Shown: in pieces, positions 22,153 through 34,399 of the stretch
Numbering within the stretch: the first letter of the stretch is position 1
Layout: the number at the start of each line of letters is the position of its first letter
Assembly (NCBI RefSeq): GCF_024763615.1
Contig: NC_077224.1
Span: 49,548,712-49,612,711, forward strand
Reading direction: 5' to 3'
Origin: Phlebotomus papatasi
Lineage: Eukaryota > Arthropoda > Insecta > Diptera > Psychodidae
Length of the DNA stretch: 64,000 nt
The notes under the pieces: generated by a model
The model's input: the letters and a program-made list of their open reading frames with translations, nothing else
Database searches by the model: none
Told to the model about the DNA's origin: nothing
Position numbers and translations under genes: made by a program

Positions 22153-23130
22153 CTATGAATATCCTGCAGAATTCGATTGCAAAAGCTCCAGTTTCAATTT
22201 GTAATAGTCTTTTTTCTGTTTGTAAGCCTCCGCCTTATTCTTTGCCGCTTCGATATTGACTTTAAACTCTTCTTCGTTAGCTTTTCTCATTGCAGCCGTA
22301 GTTTTCTTCAACTCGACAAATACCTCAAGTTTTGCCCTTTCAATCTTGTTTTGCCTTCTTGCACGCTCGCTTTGAATTGCCCTCTCCCTTTCACGTCTAA
22401 AATTCCCAGAAACAGGATTTTGAAGATTTTGTACAGGAGAATTCATCTGCGATCGAGAAGGTTCACGTGTGTCAGTTTCTGGATTACCTGGTTCTTCGGT
22501 TGTAGGAGGAACGTCATATTGAACATCACACTCCACGGAACTTTCCTCGTCTGAGTAGGCTTCGATTGGTACATCCGGTGTCTCTGGACGATTGATAGAA
22601 TTTGGTTCATTGTCGAAATTCGAGGAGACTGTTTCTCCAATTTGGCACACATCTACAATTGGAAACACGTCATTTGAGGAATCAATATTGTGCAAAGGCT
22701 GGACGCTTTTCTGGATGAAAGATAAAAAGCAATTTTGATCGCTCGCTCGAGGCACAAAAGCACCTCCTCCAGTTGCAACTCGCTGTAGACGATCACTGGC
22801 CAAGTTCTTTCTGATGACACCTACTTTTGATTTCCAGGCTGCCTTCAGTTGTGGTACAGTCCTTTTTTGTTCAGCAGACGCATTAAATTGGGTGCAAATT
22901 TGTTCCCAAGCTTGGAGTTTTTGTGAGTTTGTACTACTGTTTATTTTCTTGGAGCCCAAAATCTTCTCAAATCGTTTGACGATTGCAAAAAGCAGTTCTT
23001 TATCCTCTTCGGAGAAATTTTTGCTTCGCTTTCTTTTCTGAAATGGGACAGAAAATAAAATATTTCTTATAAAAAATTCAATTAAAAACAAAATTATTAG
23101 CAATACCTTTGTTTGCTCCTGTTGCGCCAT
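22153..23130 (-). CDS. Harbinger Myb/SANT-like DNA-binding protein
   Basis: The second protein of the element. Exons are 23130-23107 (MAQQEQTK) and 23037-22153, with a 69-bp intron that happens to stay open. The spliced product is 302 aa. The N-terminal Myb/SANT-like domain runs from KRKRSKNFSEEDKELLF through KLQAWEQICTQFN to LKAAWKSKVGVIRKNL, with the spaced tryptophans typical of the fold. The middle is acidic and proline-rich. The C-terminus is a charged helix, probably a coiled coil (RRQNKIERAKLEVFVELKKT onward). Opposite orientation and tail-to-tail contact with the transposase are standard for PIF/Harbinger elements. It is intact. It could be mistaken for a host Myb/SANT protein, but the context assigns it to the transposon. 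Confidence 0.92.
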   Translation of the reverse strand: MAQQEQTKVLLIILFLIEFFIRNILFSVPFQKRKRSKNFSEEDKELLFAIVKRFEKILGSKKINSSTNSQKLQAWEQICTQFNASAEQKRTVPQLKAAWKSKVGVIRKNLASDRLQRVATGGGAFVPRASDQNCFLSFIQKSVQPLHNIDSSNDVFPIVDVCQIGETVSSNFDNEPNSINRPETPDVPIEAYSDEESSVECDVQYDVPPTTEEPGNPETDTREPSRSQMNSPVQNLQNPVSGNFRRERERAIQSERARRQNKIERAKLEVFVELKKTTAAMRKANEEEFKVNIEAAKNKAEAYKQKKDYYKLKLELLQSNSAGYS

Positions 23131-23311
23131 TTTGACAGCTCTTATTCCATTGTTATGCCAAAAATTAGACCTCCGAAATCGGGGGTCTAATTTTTGGCTT
23201 AAGCGTTAATCCACTGTTTAAATTTATTCTATTTCTCGTTCAAACATTAGAAAACGGTGGATCATCCTCGAATTATCATTATACTTCGATTCAACATTCA
23301 GCTGTAGGAAA

Positions 23312-23852
23312 CTACCCAGCAAAACTTCGATCTGCAATTCTGCACTTTTGAAATTTTAACGTTTCTTGTCATTCAATCGGGTACTTCGTGTGGCTTCGGG
23401 ATAGTCGTGCGACTTCGTGAGCATCGCGAATTTCTTTCGTGTTTTCTAACCATTTCCTTCCCCTTCGTATTTTCTATTATGGCTGATTTAATAATATTGT
23501 ATTATAACATTATAATAATATTGTAAAAAAAGAGAGTATTCACGTTAAATTGTTGAATAAATATTGAATTTTAAATAAATTGAAATACATATTTTTATGT
23601 AGTTAAAATAATGTTAAGAAACATTAGAAAGGGTAGAAGAAATGTAGAAATCATCTAAATACTCTAAAGAAATTCTGTCGATAATTTTAAAATTTTCTAT
23701 AGAAATTCTGCAGAAAATTCTGCAGAATTTTCATACAACGATCGGATCCACCTTAAACCAAAATTCTGCAGAAATTCTGCTGATTTTTCGGCAGTTAGTA
23801 ATTCAAATCTGACGAATTTCTGCAGAATTCAGCAGAATTTGCCGGGTGGGTA
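23312..23852. mobile_element. Candidate TIR element with ATTCTGCAGAA clusters
   Basis: Ends TACCCAGCAAA and TTTGCCGGGTGGGTA form an imperfect inverted pair. ATTCTGCAGAA or close variants cluster toward the right end (23694-23842). No coding region. The boundaries are tentative. Confidence 0.45.
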
Positions 23853-26060
23853 ATCCCAAAATATGAACATTTTATCTCAAGTATTTCTGGTACATTGACT
23901 GAATGGGTTAAACATTTGTTCGTAAATGTTCTTAAACACACAAGAAATGTTATCGTGTTATGAAAAATATTTGTGAAAAAATACAAACATTTACGACTAG
24001 TGGGTTATACGATTTACGAGTATTTTGTAAGTCCCCAGCAGAAATTCACAAACATTTACGAACAAATTTACGAAATATTTTTTTCTGTATTGGAAAATTT
24101 CAAAATTACATAAAAATTATTATTTTTGACGAAAATTAACACATTTAAATAACTATCGTGTATATAATATTACAAATCCTGGACAATTTAAATTTTTCTA
24201 AATTGTTTAATTGTGTTTCAAATGATTATGATTTTCGAATTACTGAGAAAATGGCATGATTATGGTATTTGATAATTTCGTTTTATGAGACGATTTCCTA
24301 TTTTAAGATTAAGTAATACATAATCAAATAAGTTAATCAGGCCCCATTTCATTTGATTTCTGCTAATTGATTTTCAAAATTCTAATTAACTATTTCAATT
24401 GCATCATTTTTTTCTTAAATCTATTTTTTTACTTTTATTCAAAAGTTGCTAAAATTTGTTAATGAGTAAGAAGTTAACCTATTTAATTGTATATTAAGAT
24501 ATTTGAGGTTATGTTTTGTGCTAATTAGTTTTTTTTATTTTTTTAAAAAGCTCTTGATAGCCTTTTGGAAGGTCTTATTTTCTTAAGTGCGTTGTTTTAT
24601 TCATTACTTTAGGATTTTTCTTGGTTTTCTAATAAAGCATATTTTGTTTCACTTTTTTCTAAGTTTTAAAAAATAATCTCTTTAGTTTTATCGTAGGTTC
24701 TTGGTAATAAATCTTCATCTTGTTGGATAAATAAAATTAGTTACTTATCCAGTGATAAATTTTGTGCAAGCACATAAAAAATTATAATTCTGATAATAAA
24801 CACTAACAGAAAAGTTAACTTTGTTGTACAGCGCTACCTTATCATCATGATCGCTCCCAAATGATTACGATCGACCTTACAACAAAGTCTAAAATCTTTT
24901 CACTTAGTTTCCTCTATTTTATGCATGGGAGATCATGGCAGATTAAGTAGCTATGTCTCCGATGGATTTTGTTTATAAAAAATAAATTTTCCAAAAAAAA
25001 ATATCTTGTACTAATTCATAGATCTCGTGCTGCGACGAAGTTCTCTTTCAAAGCATCAACATTTAATTTCTTATCTAACAATAACGCGTGGAGAATTTGT
25101 CATCTTTTTCTGGGCTTATCATTTCCTTAAGATCCCCATAGAGAATTGTATTTTCTACTACGTTTTATTTATTATTTATAGAGTGTCTCTCTCCCAATTT
25201 TTTTCGTCTTACAACTGACGCACATTTGATAATCCCGTCAAATAAAACTTACAAATCGCCACAAATGAGTGCAAAGTCGCGAGTCAAAAACCGGGATGCA
25301 CGCATTCACAATCGCTCCCATAATTGGAATTGGCGGAAAATTTAGGTCAGTCTTTTAATTCTCTTTTTTCTTTTTGGTCTATAGAACGCATATGCGCGGG
25401 ATTTTTTTTTTGTAAATGCAAAATGAACAAGAAAATTGCCCGGAATGGGTGAGAACTTGTGGGCAAAATTGGAGAACATGATCAATGAGACAGGTTTATT
25501 TCATCAGCCAAGTCCATCAAGATCGATCGAGAGCAAAGAAGAAAGAAAAGATCTTGCAAATTGCATACCACAAGTTCATAGCCACTCAATGACAATCTGC
25601 AGAATTACCTAAAATTAACCAATGTGATCGCGAATGCACACGATCATGTCTTTTAATTTTATTTTAGAATGAAATCAATTGACTGATTTTCACTTCGAGA
25701 CTTTTCTTCATTATCTTCTTTATCCCTCAGATTTGGATTGAAAAACGATTCTTATCAATTTCCTGAAATAATAATATTTTCTATTTATTTAGAAAATATG
25801 AATGCATACTAAAGTCTTTAATGATGTTGAGAGAGATATTAAAGAAAACTGTCTAAGATAACTCATTGTTAACATCACAGAATTAATTTCTGAAAAATAT
25901 CACATTCGCGAGAAAAAGAGAGTAAAATATAAAATCAACACAAGCCATTAAATAATGAAGAACAATACCTCTAATCACTTTTTTCTTTTAACAATTTGAA
26001 GCACATTCTATTGCAATTACATTAGTAATTGCATGAATTTACCACGCAATTTTTTTCTGA
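23853..26060. other. AT-rich intergenic region
   Basis: No supported gene. At 23890-24080 CAAACATTTACGA-type phrases recur in both orientations, resembling 20160-20300, and may be a decayed palindromic repeat. The stretch 25020-25700 is less AT-rich and apparently single-copy within the window; it could hold regulatory sequence, but nothing specific can be named. Confidence 0.4.
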
Positions 26061-26297
26061 TTAATACTAAACCTACCGACCGTTTTTGGTGGTTTTTCAG
26101 TCAAATGACAAATCGTGGTAACGTAACTCAACAAATTTGTCTTTGAAAAGAGCAAAAAATTAAAATTTAAACACTGAAAATATATTACATGTATATTTTT
26201 AAAAATTCATAAAGATTGATAGTGACATTGTACCGTTTAAATATGCGTTAATTTTAAACCGGTCAATTTGACCGGGGCTTGGTAGGTTTAGGGTTAA
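26061..26297. mobile_element. TTAA-flanked MITE, 'CTAAACCTACC' ends
   Basis: TTAA at 26061-26064 is followed by TACTAAACCTACC, and GGTAGGTTTAGGG is followed by TTAA at 26294-26297. The ends are inverted repeats and the TTAA target is that of piggyBac-type elements. About 235 bp, non-coding. Confidence 0.8.
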
Positions 26298-26639
26298 TAT
26301 TAAAATATTATATTACTGATTATAAAGGCAGATTCTGACCACAAGTTCAAATTATGGCAAGTTGACTGAGATACCGAATTATGACTACAGGAATCTGGGG
26401 TATATCCGCACAGGGGCAGTTCTGAACATTGTGGTTTTTCTTTGTGTCTACTTTTCCTGAACAAAGAGAGTTCGCAAATTTAACTCACAAGTCAATTTTC
26501 TCACAAAGATCTGTCAGATGATTTTTTGATTTCTTCGAAAACACTATGGCTGCGAGCAGGGGCGTAGGAACGTTTGCTTAAGGGAGGAGGGACTACAAGC
26601 CTGGGTTTCAGTCTAGGAGTGAGGAAAATCATGTCAACG

Positions 26640-27460
26640 ATGGCAGTCTATATCCCGAAAGCCAAAAACCTAAACACCAAAATCCGGAAAAACTAAAATC
26701 CCGAAAGCAGAAGTTTCGAAATCCACAATTCCGAATGGGTTGAAATACTGAACGCAAAAATCCTGATAAGCCAAAATCTCGAAGAGACAAAATCTCGAAT
26801 TGGACAAAATCTCGAATAGATCGAAATCACGGAAACCAAAATCCTGAAAAGTCGAAATCGCAAATGGACCGAAATTCCGAAAAGCCAACATTTGGAAAGG
26901 GACAGAATCCTGAAAGTTAAAGTCCCGTGAGATATTTCAGAAGAATTTCTATCCGATATAATGTCGCAGAAAATGGACGGATGAATGTCCTCTTTATCAG
27001 GTATCGAATGTGGGACGGAAAATTACGTATAAACGGGAACGGTTACACTACACTTGGACTTGGATCACAATTTGTAGTGTTAAGTTCACCATTTGACTCA
27101 CTAAATACAGAATTCTGTCAGTCAGTCGTATTTGTCAGAATAAAACTGTATAAAATCAAGGAAAGTTCATATTTTTCTGTCTATTTGCAGCCAAAATACT
27201 GGAAAGCCAAAATTCCGAATAGATCATAAATTGCAAGTATAACATTGTGTCTGGAGGCAGCCAAAATCCCGAAAGCCAAAAAACCGAATATTCAAAATCC
27301 TGAAAGGGATAAAATTATATAGAGGATAATGTGTAGAATAATTCCCCAAGACACAGAAAATTTCCCTTTGCCTCCAGGAAGCGCCTGTGCAATCGTAGGA
27401 GTGGTTATGACACTTTTAAGAATTCGGGATTTTGGCTTTCGGGATTTTGACCGGGACCCC
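26640..27460. repeat. CCAAAATCCCGAAA minisatellite, several blocks
   Basis: Degenerate 14-16-bp units fill 26645-26930 and 27185-27300, with an inverted block at 27415-27460. A non-repetitive insert at 26935-27180 separates the first two. Frames across the blocks encode only repeat-derived peptides. A further inverted block lies at 28700-28840. Confidence 0.8.
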
Positions 27461-27898
27461 TTAGTGTCTACTGACACTAATGAATGTCCTTGCGTTCTAA
27501 TCTCCCAAAACACAGAAAATTTCCCTATGTCTCAGAAAGCGAAACAAAGGATATTGTCACAAAATAGAATTTCGGTCTTCTTTACTCATTGTACTCTTTA
27601 TTTTATGTTTTTCAAAGTTTCGGTCCTTAGGTTAGTACCTTATTCAGGACATCAAAATTTGGGAGAACAATTGACGGTTTATAGTAGTGCTTTTAAAAAA
27701 CCAATAATTGTTTTCACAAATTTTGATGCCCCCTGAAAAAATTCCCAAACAAGAGATCTTAACATATGCAAAATAAAATAAAGAGAAGTAGAAGTCATGA
27801 AGACTGAAATTCCATTTTCTGACAACATCTACGCTACGTCCACAATACGGCCAAAACAAATAATCGTCGAAACAAAGGTTTTCCCAAAGCACAGTAGA

Positions 27899-28131
27899 TA
27901 GGGTGAAAGGAACGTCTATTGACACTTTAAGAACTCGTGTCAGCACCTGTTGACACCCTACTCTGTACCATTTGGAATACGAAATTTGAACATCTCTGTT
28001 TATAGTAAAAGGTATATTACGGAAAAAACTTTATATTACTTATATTTTAGTAGATACATTAAATAAATTTCAACATTTTGGTAAAAGTGTCAATAGGGGT
28101 TCCCTGCCAAACAGACGTTCCTCCGACCCTA
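27899..28131. mobile_element. MITE, 'GGGTSRRAGGAACGTCT' ends, complete copy
   Basis: Ends GGGTGAAAGGAACGTCTATT and the inverse of GGGTCGGAGGAACGTCTGTT, with phrases such as TATTGACAC repeated near both ends. TAGATA is present on both outer sides (27899-27904 overlaps the first G; right side 28130-28135), so the target duplication is TA or longer. The truncated sister copy is at 2052-2211. Confidence 0.82.
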
Positions 28132-29945
28132 GATAGATTAAAAAAATGGAGTGTACTTGAGTTCGCGGGTGATCAGACATCTAGGCTCTTTTGAGTCCCT
28201 TACTCTACCCGACAATATCAACTCCAATTCTGTTAAAAATTTCATAATTAAGTCCATAATTCCATAATTGAATTGTAGAGAATCTTATGTCTTTATTACG
28301 ATGATACTCTACACAATCTTTTCTTTTTTAACATTATATTTACTAATTTAGTATCAATTGCATGGAATGAAAACAGTTTCATAATACTATGTGTTCAACT
28401 GTTTCCAAATTGCAATGTCATCATTGCCAGTAAATTCCAAATAAATCCTTTGTACAAGAAATATTTGACTTGAAATATAGAACTAGTCAATCTAATTTCT
28501 TGTAAAAGTAAATTAATTTTATTATTTTCTTTTTTATTAAATAAAGCTAAAGCGCTAAAAAGTATTTATTCATTATTGATTCGTAAGAAATTAATTCATT
28601 TCAAAATTAGTAAAGTTTTTTTTTTTAATTTAACCGTTTTTATTTTTTTGTTTCATCTTATAATATTTTAATACACACATAAGCACAGTAACTTATGCTT
28701 TTGGATTTTGGGTTTTCGAAATTATGACCCTTTCGGGATTTCGACTTTTCGGGATTTGTTCAATTTAGGATTTAGAATTTAGGTTTTTAATCTCTCGAAT
28801 TTTGGTCCTTGTGGGATTTTTGTTTTCGACATTTTGACCGAAAGTTGCTCCCTACGAGTAAGGGTGAGCCGGTATGTTTGAGACACTTTTTTAGGTTTTG
28901 ACTTTAAGGAGTGTTCCTTTGGAAGCTTGTAGATAGTTTATCGTCTTTGTTTTCTCTCTCTTAATACATTTTAAAATTAATAAAAATATAGACGAAGCTT
29001 TCGAGTGATATTTCGGTCATCTGATTCTCATAGTTCTCTACCCTTCCGGAATTCTTCATTCTTTCACATCATTTCATTTGTCGAAGTGATGTAAGGGAAG
29101 AGCACCATGAATTGGAATGTTAAGAAACATACTCCATATTAAGTTGAAAATATAAGCCCCAATACACTTTTTGGTAGTTTTGTTTTTGCTAAAAAGTGTA
29201 ATAATTATCCATTTAACTATATCTGTGCATTTGAAAACTTGCACTTTGTACTTCGGATCGTCACAAATTTAAAAGATGTCTCACAGAAACTTAGTCTTAT
29301 AAATTAAATGTGAGTTAATTCAGTGCATATCTTGTGAGAGTTAAATGGCAAAAAATAGCCAATAATTTTAAAAATTCATTTTATTTCACTAAGTGCACAC
29401 TTTAGTGCACTTCTTAATTTGTTTTTTTTTTTGCAGTGTATAATCTCTAGAGCGTGCAAAAACTAAAAATTCATGGAAATTTTGAGGAACAAAAGAAATG
29501 GTCGAAATTGCAAGCTAGCCGAGATTTGGCAAAATTACCATACACGCTGTTATTAACCCTTACATCAGGGATTAAAATGATAGAAAGGCTCAAAATTATT
29601 TTTAAAGAGTGCTTAAAGAAGCTTGCACGTAAGTTCGCGGATCTACCACGTAAATTTGATGACAAAATGAACTAGTGTGAAACGATTTTCATTTAATATG
29701 AAATTATATTACCCTTTAAAAACCCTTAGCTTTGATAGCCTGCCTTGAATTCTGCTAACCTTAAGACGACATTCGCGAGGTAGTGTCATTTCCATTTATT
29801 TGGTTAGCACATTTTGTTCGAAAACTGCTGACCGGTCAGCATATTTTTGTTGATCGATTCAGCAAAAATCTGCTAAAAACGCTCCTTTTTCAGCTAACTG
29901 TGCTCGCTGGGTTAGTACATTTTTCTAAAATTAACTATGTTCTTA
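28132..29945. other. Intergenic, no gene recognised
   Basis: Contains the 28700-28840 minisatellite block. A 73-codon frame at 29454-29675 has no recognisable motif, and the rest is AT-rich. Confidence 0.4.
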
Positions 29946-30178
29946 CACTGAGAGAAATCCGAAAAACTTAAAATAACATTCCGGAAATGTTAATTTTACC
30001 CTGCATTATTGATCCGAAATCGGTGTAAATATTACCCTTTTTAGGTGTATTAGGGGTTAAATTAACCCTTTTTCATGTTAACCTTAAAAAGGTGTAAAAT
30101 TAACATTAAAAAATGTTGATATATTTTTACACCTAAAAAGTGTTAAAGTTATGAGGAAAAAAAGTTAATCGCACCCTC
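29946..30178. repeat. ~235-bp dispersed repeat, copy 1
   Basis: Matches 62098-62335 with high identity, from GAGAGAAATCCGAAAAA through ACATTCCGGAAATGTT to AAAGTTAATCGCACCC. It contains short GTGTAAAATTAAC-like inverted phrases. Probably a MITE. Confidence 0.88.
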
Positions 30179-31940
30179 TTTTTTTCTCATTGGAATATTA
30201 AGTGAAATTCTCATCTTCTTCAATTGTGCGGATCTATCCCAGTTTCCCCTATAGCAACTAACTTGGAAATCGAAACAAATGGCCGGTTGCCATTTGGCAA
30301 CCGGCCAGGTTAAGTTGTTTATTTGAAAACTTACGCCTTATTCTTAATAATAATAGTTCTCAAATGATAACTTTCACTGTTCATTCGCTTTGCTTATCGA
30401 GTAATCGAATATAACAAAGTTTACATTTTGGCCTATGACAAGATCACATGCTGAACAATTAGAATTCCTAACCACAATTCCAAATGTTTCCTCTATTAAC
30501 AGTTTGGAAATCAAGAAGAAAAGTTATTAAACATTTAAAAAAAAATCGGATTCACAAAATTATGCGAAAAACTTTATGTTAAACATTTTCATATATTTTT
30601 TACCAATTAATTATACTAACTCATTTATTAATATTGACGTTAATGCAATAAAAACTATGTTGACAGAAAGAAAATCATCACTAAATGCTCTTCAATTATT
30701 TAATGAATTATGATTTAGGGTAAATTATGTGATATTTATGTTACTGCTTAGAACATAAAGGCTTATTATCATTACACTTGACCTCAATATCCGTCCATAA
30801 ATTGGGATAAAGAGTCATCACGCTGCAATACTTACAAAGTATTTCCACCCTAGTTTTCTTCTCTATTGTAAATAATAGATTTTCTTTAGGGTTGGTAATA
30901 TTATCCCCTTAATATAGATTTTTCCACAAAAAATTATGACACAACTACCAAAAAATTTCCATTGCGTTTTTTGAAGATTTCTTGGTTAATAATTAAAATT
31001 TAATAATCTCAATGAGTCACAGTCAAACGAACCGGAATAAATTTTAATTAAGTAGTCATTAGCCTCGTGCCGTGGCAGAAAAAATATAAAAGTTTTCTTT
31101 TCATCCCCAAAATTATGAGTTTCACTATAGTTAATAGGGTCAATAACATAACGCCTCGTAAGAAGCCGTCACGTGCCAATGTGATGGAAATCCTTGCGCC
31201 TGTTTCCAAAATAATCGCACGAAAGGTGGTTTTTTGAGGAAATCCACTGGATTTCTCTTATTCTCCAAAAAATGACGTAAATAATCAATAAAAACAAACA
31301 AACCAACCATCCTTCGTCATAATTATTGGGTAATTATGTCTGGATTTTAAAATTAATGGGCTCTCAGCTTACATCAAAATTTATTTTCTGTGTTTAGAGA
31401 GTCAAGTCTTTTCCATGGAAATCTGAAGAAGAGAACTAAAAAACCAAACAAAGAAACATAGGGGAACTTATAATGAAGTCAAGGACATTTATAAAATATC
31501 ATTTCAACGTTTAATCTGCGTATTAAATGAAGAGATAATGCAAGCGAAGTTACTGCTACAATGATTTTTCTGGGAAGCTTTATGAGACATTTAAAAATAG
31601 GTTTTACTGGGCAAAACCGTAAAGGTTAAATTAAGAAATTAAGTTATTTTCAAAAAAAAAACATTTTTTTTTAATTTTAAATTAAATTTTTTAAGTTCTT
31701 CAATTTACATTTAAAAAAATCTATTTATTTGGTATCGATAACACACTATAGACACATATTCAAATTTTTAAATGAATCACATTAATTGCCACTACAAAGC
31801 ATCCAAAAGGATCTTTTCTGTGTTTTGTAAACTAAAATGAAAAGCCGAACTTGGCCCATAAAAATTCATTTAATTGAAGTTAGAAATCATTAATGGTGCT
31901 ATTCGGCTCCATATAAAAAAAACAACTTGCCGGGGGGTTG
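30179..31940. other. Intergenic, no gene recognised
   Basis: AT-rich and apparently single-copy within the window. 31120-31230 is somewhat GC-richer (GTCACGTGCC with a CACGTG E-box). No exon with convincing codon content. Confidence 0.4.
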
Positions 31941-31944
31941 TGCT

Positions 31945-32393
31945 ATTCCAATGAAAAGGGAAAACTTTCTCTTGAACGTGTTTTAACCGCTCAAACTCTA
32001 AGAGAGAGCAGTTTACACAATCCATCTTTTAGTACACAACTGTTCTCAAGTGCTTCTACATAATCGACTTTTCGTGTTAATTTCTGTCACGACTGTTAGG
32101 TGGTTGGAACACGTTGAGGACTGAGCAAAACAGTCGAAACAGGAATCTGCACAAAGAAAAGTCGATAATGCAGAAGCATTTAAGAACAGTAAAGTGCTTT
32201 TCGGCATAATGGATGTTGATTTCTGTCATTCTGTCACAACTATTTCATGATTTTAGAACACGACGAGGACTGGGGAAAGCAGCCAAGCCAGGAACCAATA
32301 CAAAGAAAAGTCGATAATTCAAAAGGTTTTGAGAACAGTAAAGTGCTAAAAAACGTGTTAATTTTTCATTGGAAAAGCACTATCATACATCGT
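31945..32393. mobile_element. MITE cluster, 'CTGTTCTCAAGTGCTTCTAC' family, copies 1 and 2
   Basis: Outer ends carry GTGCTATTCCAATGAAAA and its inverse. Inside, 32030-32198 is one core with arms CTGTTCTCAAGTGCTTCTAC and the inverse, and 32205-32350 is a second core lacking its left arm. Further copies are at 36519-37284 (interrupted) and 37370-37540; a fragment is at about 51540-51620. Confidence 0.75.
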
Positions 32394-32762
32394 CTTCCAA
32401 TAGTATGAAAATAACACAATTCATTTCTTAATCTATCGATGCAATAGGAGTTTGAATCGATTCGAAATCGCGGGGCAGGTGATTGTAGAAACACATATAA
32501 TAGTTTCATTCATAAGCATTTCTGGAAATACGGATATATTCCTAAGAAAAAAAAATAGAAACAGTTTAATAATAATAGAACCTGCCAGAATCGCTTTTTT
32601 ATGCATTATCACTTGAGAACATTCGTGTACTAAAATAAATATTTAGGAAAAAGGCTGCTCATTTTATTTTTCATTGGAACAGCACCATTAGTCATAGTCA
32701 AAAGTCCAAAAGTACACAAGAACAAACCAAATTTGTAAAAAAAAAATTAAAAATTAATGGCT

Positions 32763-32974
32763 TCGGCACACCTTAGATAAAAAAAAATCATAAAGTCGAA
32801 ATTCGAATCCCTTTCGCACTCTTCTTCTTCTTTTACTTATCACAACAAATTCAATTTAGCTCAATCAAATTTGGAGAGCGAAAGAAAGAGATAGTCATAT
32901 TTAAAGAATGTGAGAAAGAGATTCGAATTTCCACTTCATGAAATTTTCCTGATTTGAAAGGTGTGTTAGAGCCG
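32763..32974. mobile_element. MITE, 'CTCCGGCACACC' family, copy 3
   Basis: Ends TTCGGCACACCTTAGA and GGTGTGTTAGAGCC; interior shared with copies at 7044 and 33503 (GAGAGCGAAAGAAAGAGATA). Confidence 0.78.
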
Positions 32975-33502
32975 TAATAATTCGAAATGAGTAGTAAATA
33001 CTCGAATTAGTTGAAACTAAATTAGAAACAATTTTATCGTGTTATAATAATTGATAGTCCATCTCTTTTGTAAAAAGTCAAGATAGAGTCCAGTCAATTT
33101 CGATATAGTAAAGGTCGAGGTACAATAAAATGGAGTGGGAAGGGATGCTATTGTTAGAAAGGCCTAGACCTCAGAAATAATATATTAAAACTTCATTGAA
33201 ATCGGTTAATAATGTCTCCGCTAGCCCCTGGAAAGTTTCCTGAAATTTGAAGAAACTTTCTCATATTCCCACTTAAATTTATATGGGATTCTTTTTGCAC
33301 TCGCTACCGTTACGCCAAACATCTAAAAAGTGAGAAGTTTTTTTGTATTATAAGATACCTTTCCGTATGGAGGGATAAATATACTAAATTTTTATTTAAA
33401 TACATTTTTTCCTCGGAGCACTGTGAGCTGAGTCCGAGATCAATTTGGAAAACTGGCTTCAAATAGCTCCATATAAAAAGGTCAACTTGCCAGCTGCTTG
33501 TG

Positions 33503-33787
33503 TCTCCGGCACACCTTTTAGTTCGGTATAATTTCATAAAATCAAAATTCGCGTCCCTTTCTTTCTCAAAAGATTTGAATAAGTCTATCCCACTCCTTCG
33601 GTCTCAAAACTGGACTGAACTAAATTTAATTTGGCGTGATGTTCAAAAGAAGAAAAAGAGTTCGAAAGAGTAAGATATCTGTCTAACAACATACAAATCA
33701 CAGGTATATGCAAAGCTTTTAAGAAAGAAAGGGATGTGAATTTTGACTTTATGAAATTTTCCTGATTTAAAAGGTGTGCCGGAGCCG
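33503..33787. mobile_element. MITE, 'CTCCGGCACACC' family, copy 4 (best ends)
   Basis: Left end CTCCGGCACACCTTTTAG and right end AAAAGGTGTGCCGGAG are perfect inverted repeats, which define the family termini. A degraded copy follows at 33958-34166 and a fragment at about 34315-34370. Confidence 0.88.
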
Positions 33788-34399
33788 TAAATAACGAAGG
33801 TATAATCCTGTCAACTTATCGCCATTTATAGCTTGAATCGGGGTACAGCGAGAGAAAAAATCGATCCATCGTTCGACAGGTCTCGATCGAAATTGAAAAT
33901 AGATATTTGTCATTGAATTTTCGGAAATCGATTTTAGCATTCGGAATATGACCCCCTCTCGGTGTTGCGGAAAATTTTATGAAATCAAAATTTTTATCCC
34001 TTTCCTTGTTCAAACATATTGTAAATTATCAATCCTACTCTTCTAAACTCAAATATAAATTCAATTCAAAAATGTGAAAAAGTAGGATAGGCAGCAGCAG
34101 GATAAATTTGAGAAAAAAAGGGATGTGAATTTTGATTTCATGAAACTTTCCTAACTTAAGTGTAATTGAAGCATTATGAATTTCTTTTCCTTTTTGCGAC
34201 AAATGATGCAGTTCTTAGATTTCGTTATAATATGCATTTCTATGGGCAGTATGCTGGACTTGAATGTGTCTGAACAATCACGTTATCGTAAAGAAAAATT
34301 CAATTTAGATTTGAATGCGAAAGGGATGTGAATTTTTATCGCATGAAATTCTTTTGATCTTAAAAGCATGCTGTAGGGGTAGATAGCATTAGCAACTAT

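Larger units (their letters stand above)
20801..23213. mobile_element. PIF/Harbinger transposon, apparently intact
   Basis: A ~2.4-kb element with two convergent genes: a DDE transposase on plus and a Myb/SANT-like protein on minus, 32 bp apart at their stops. Both frames are uninterrupted. Imperfect inverted ends share GATTARCGCT (left ~20804, right ~23203-23212), and an inner pair shares GGAATAAGAGC (20869 and ~23135-23145). Near the right end a 15-bp-arm hairpin (GCCAAAAATTAGACC) spans about 23158-23199. The exact outer ends and the 3-bp target duplication usual for this superfamily could not be fixed. Confidence 0.88.

Noticed and set aside
22177..22554. 125-codon plus-strand frame
   Set aside because: It is antisense to the well-supported Myb/SANT-like gene of the Harbinger element.
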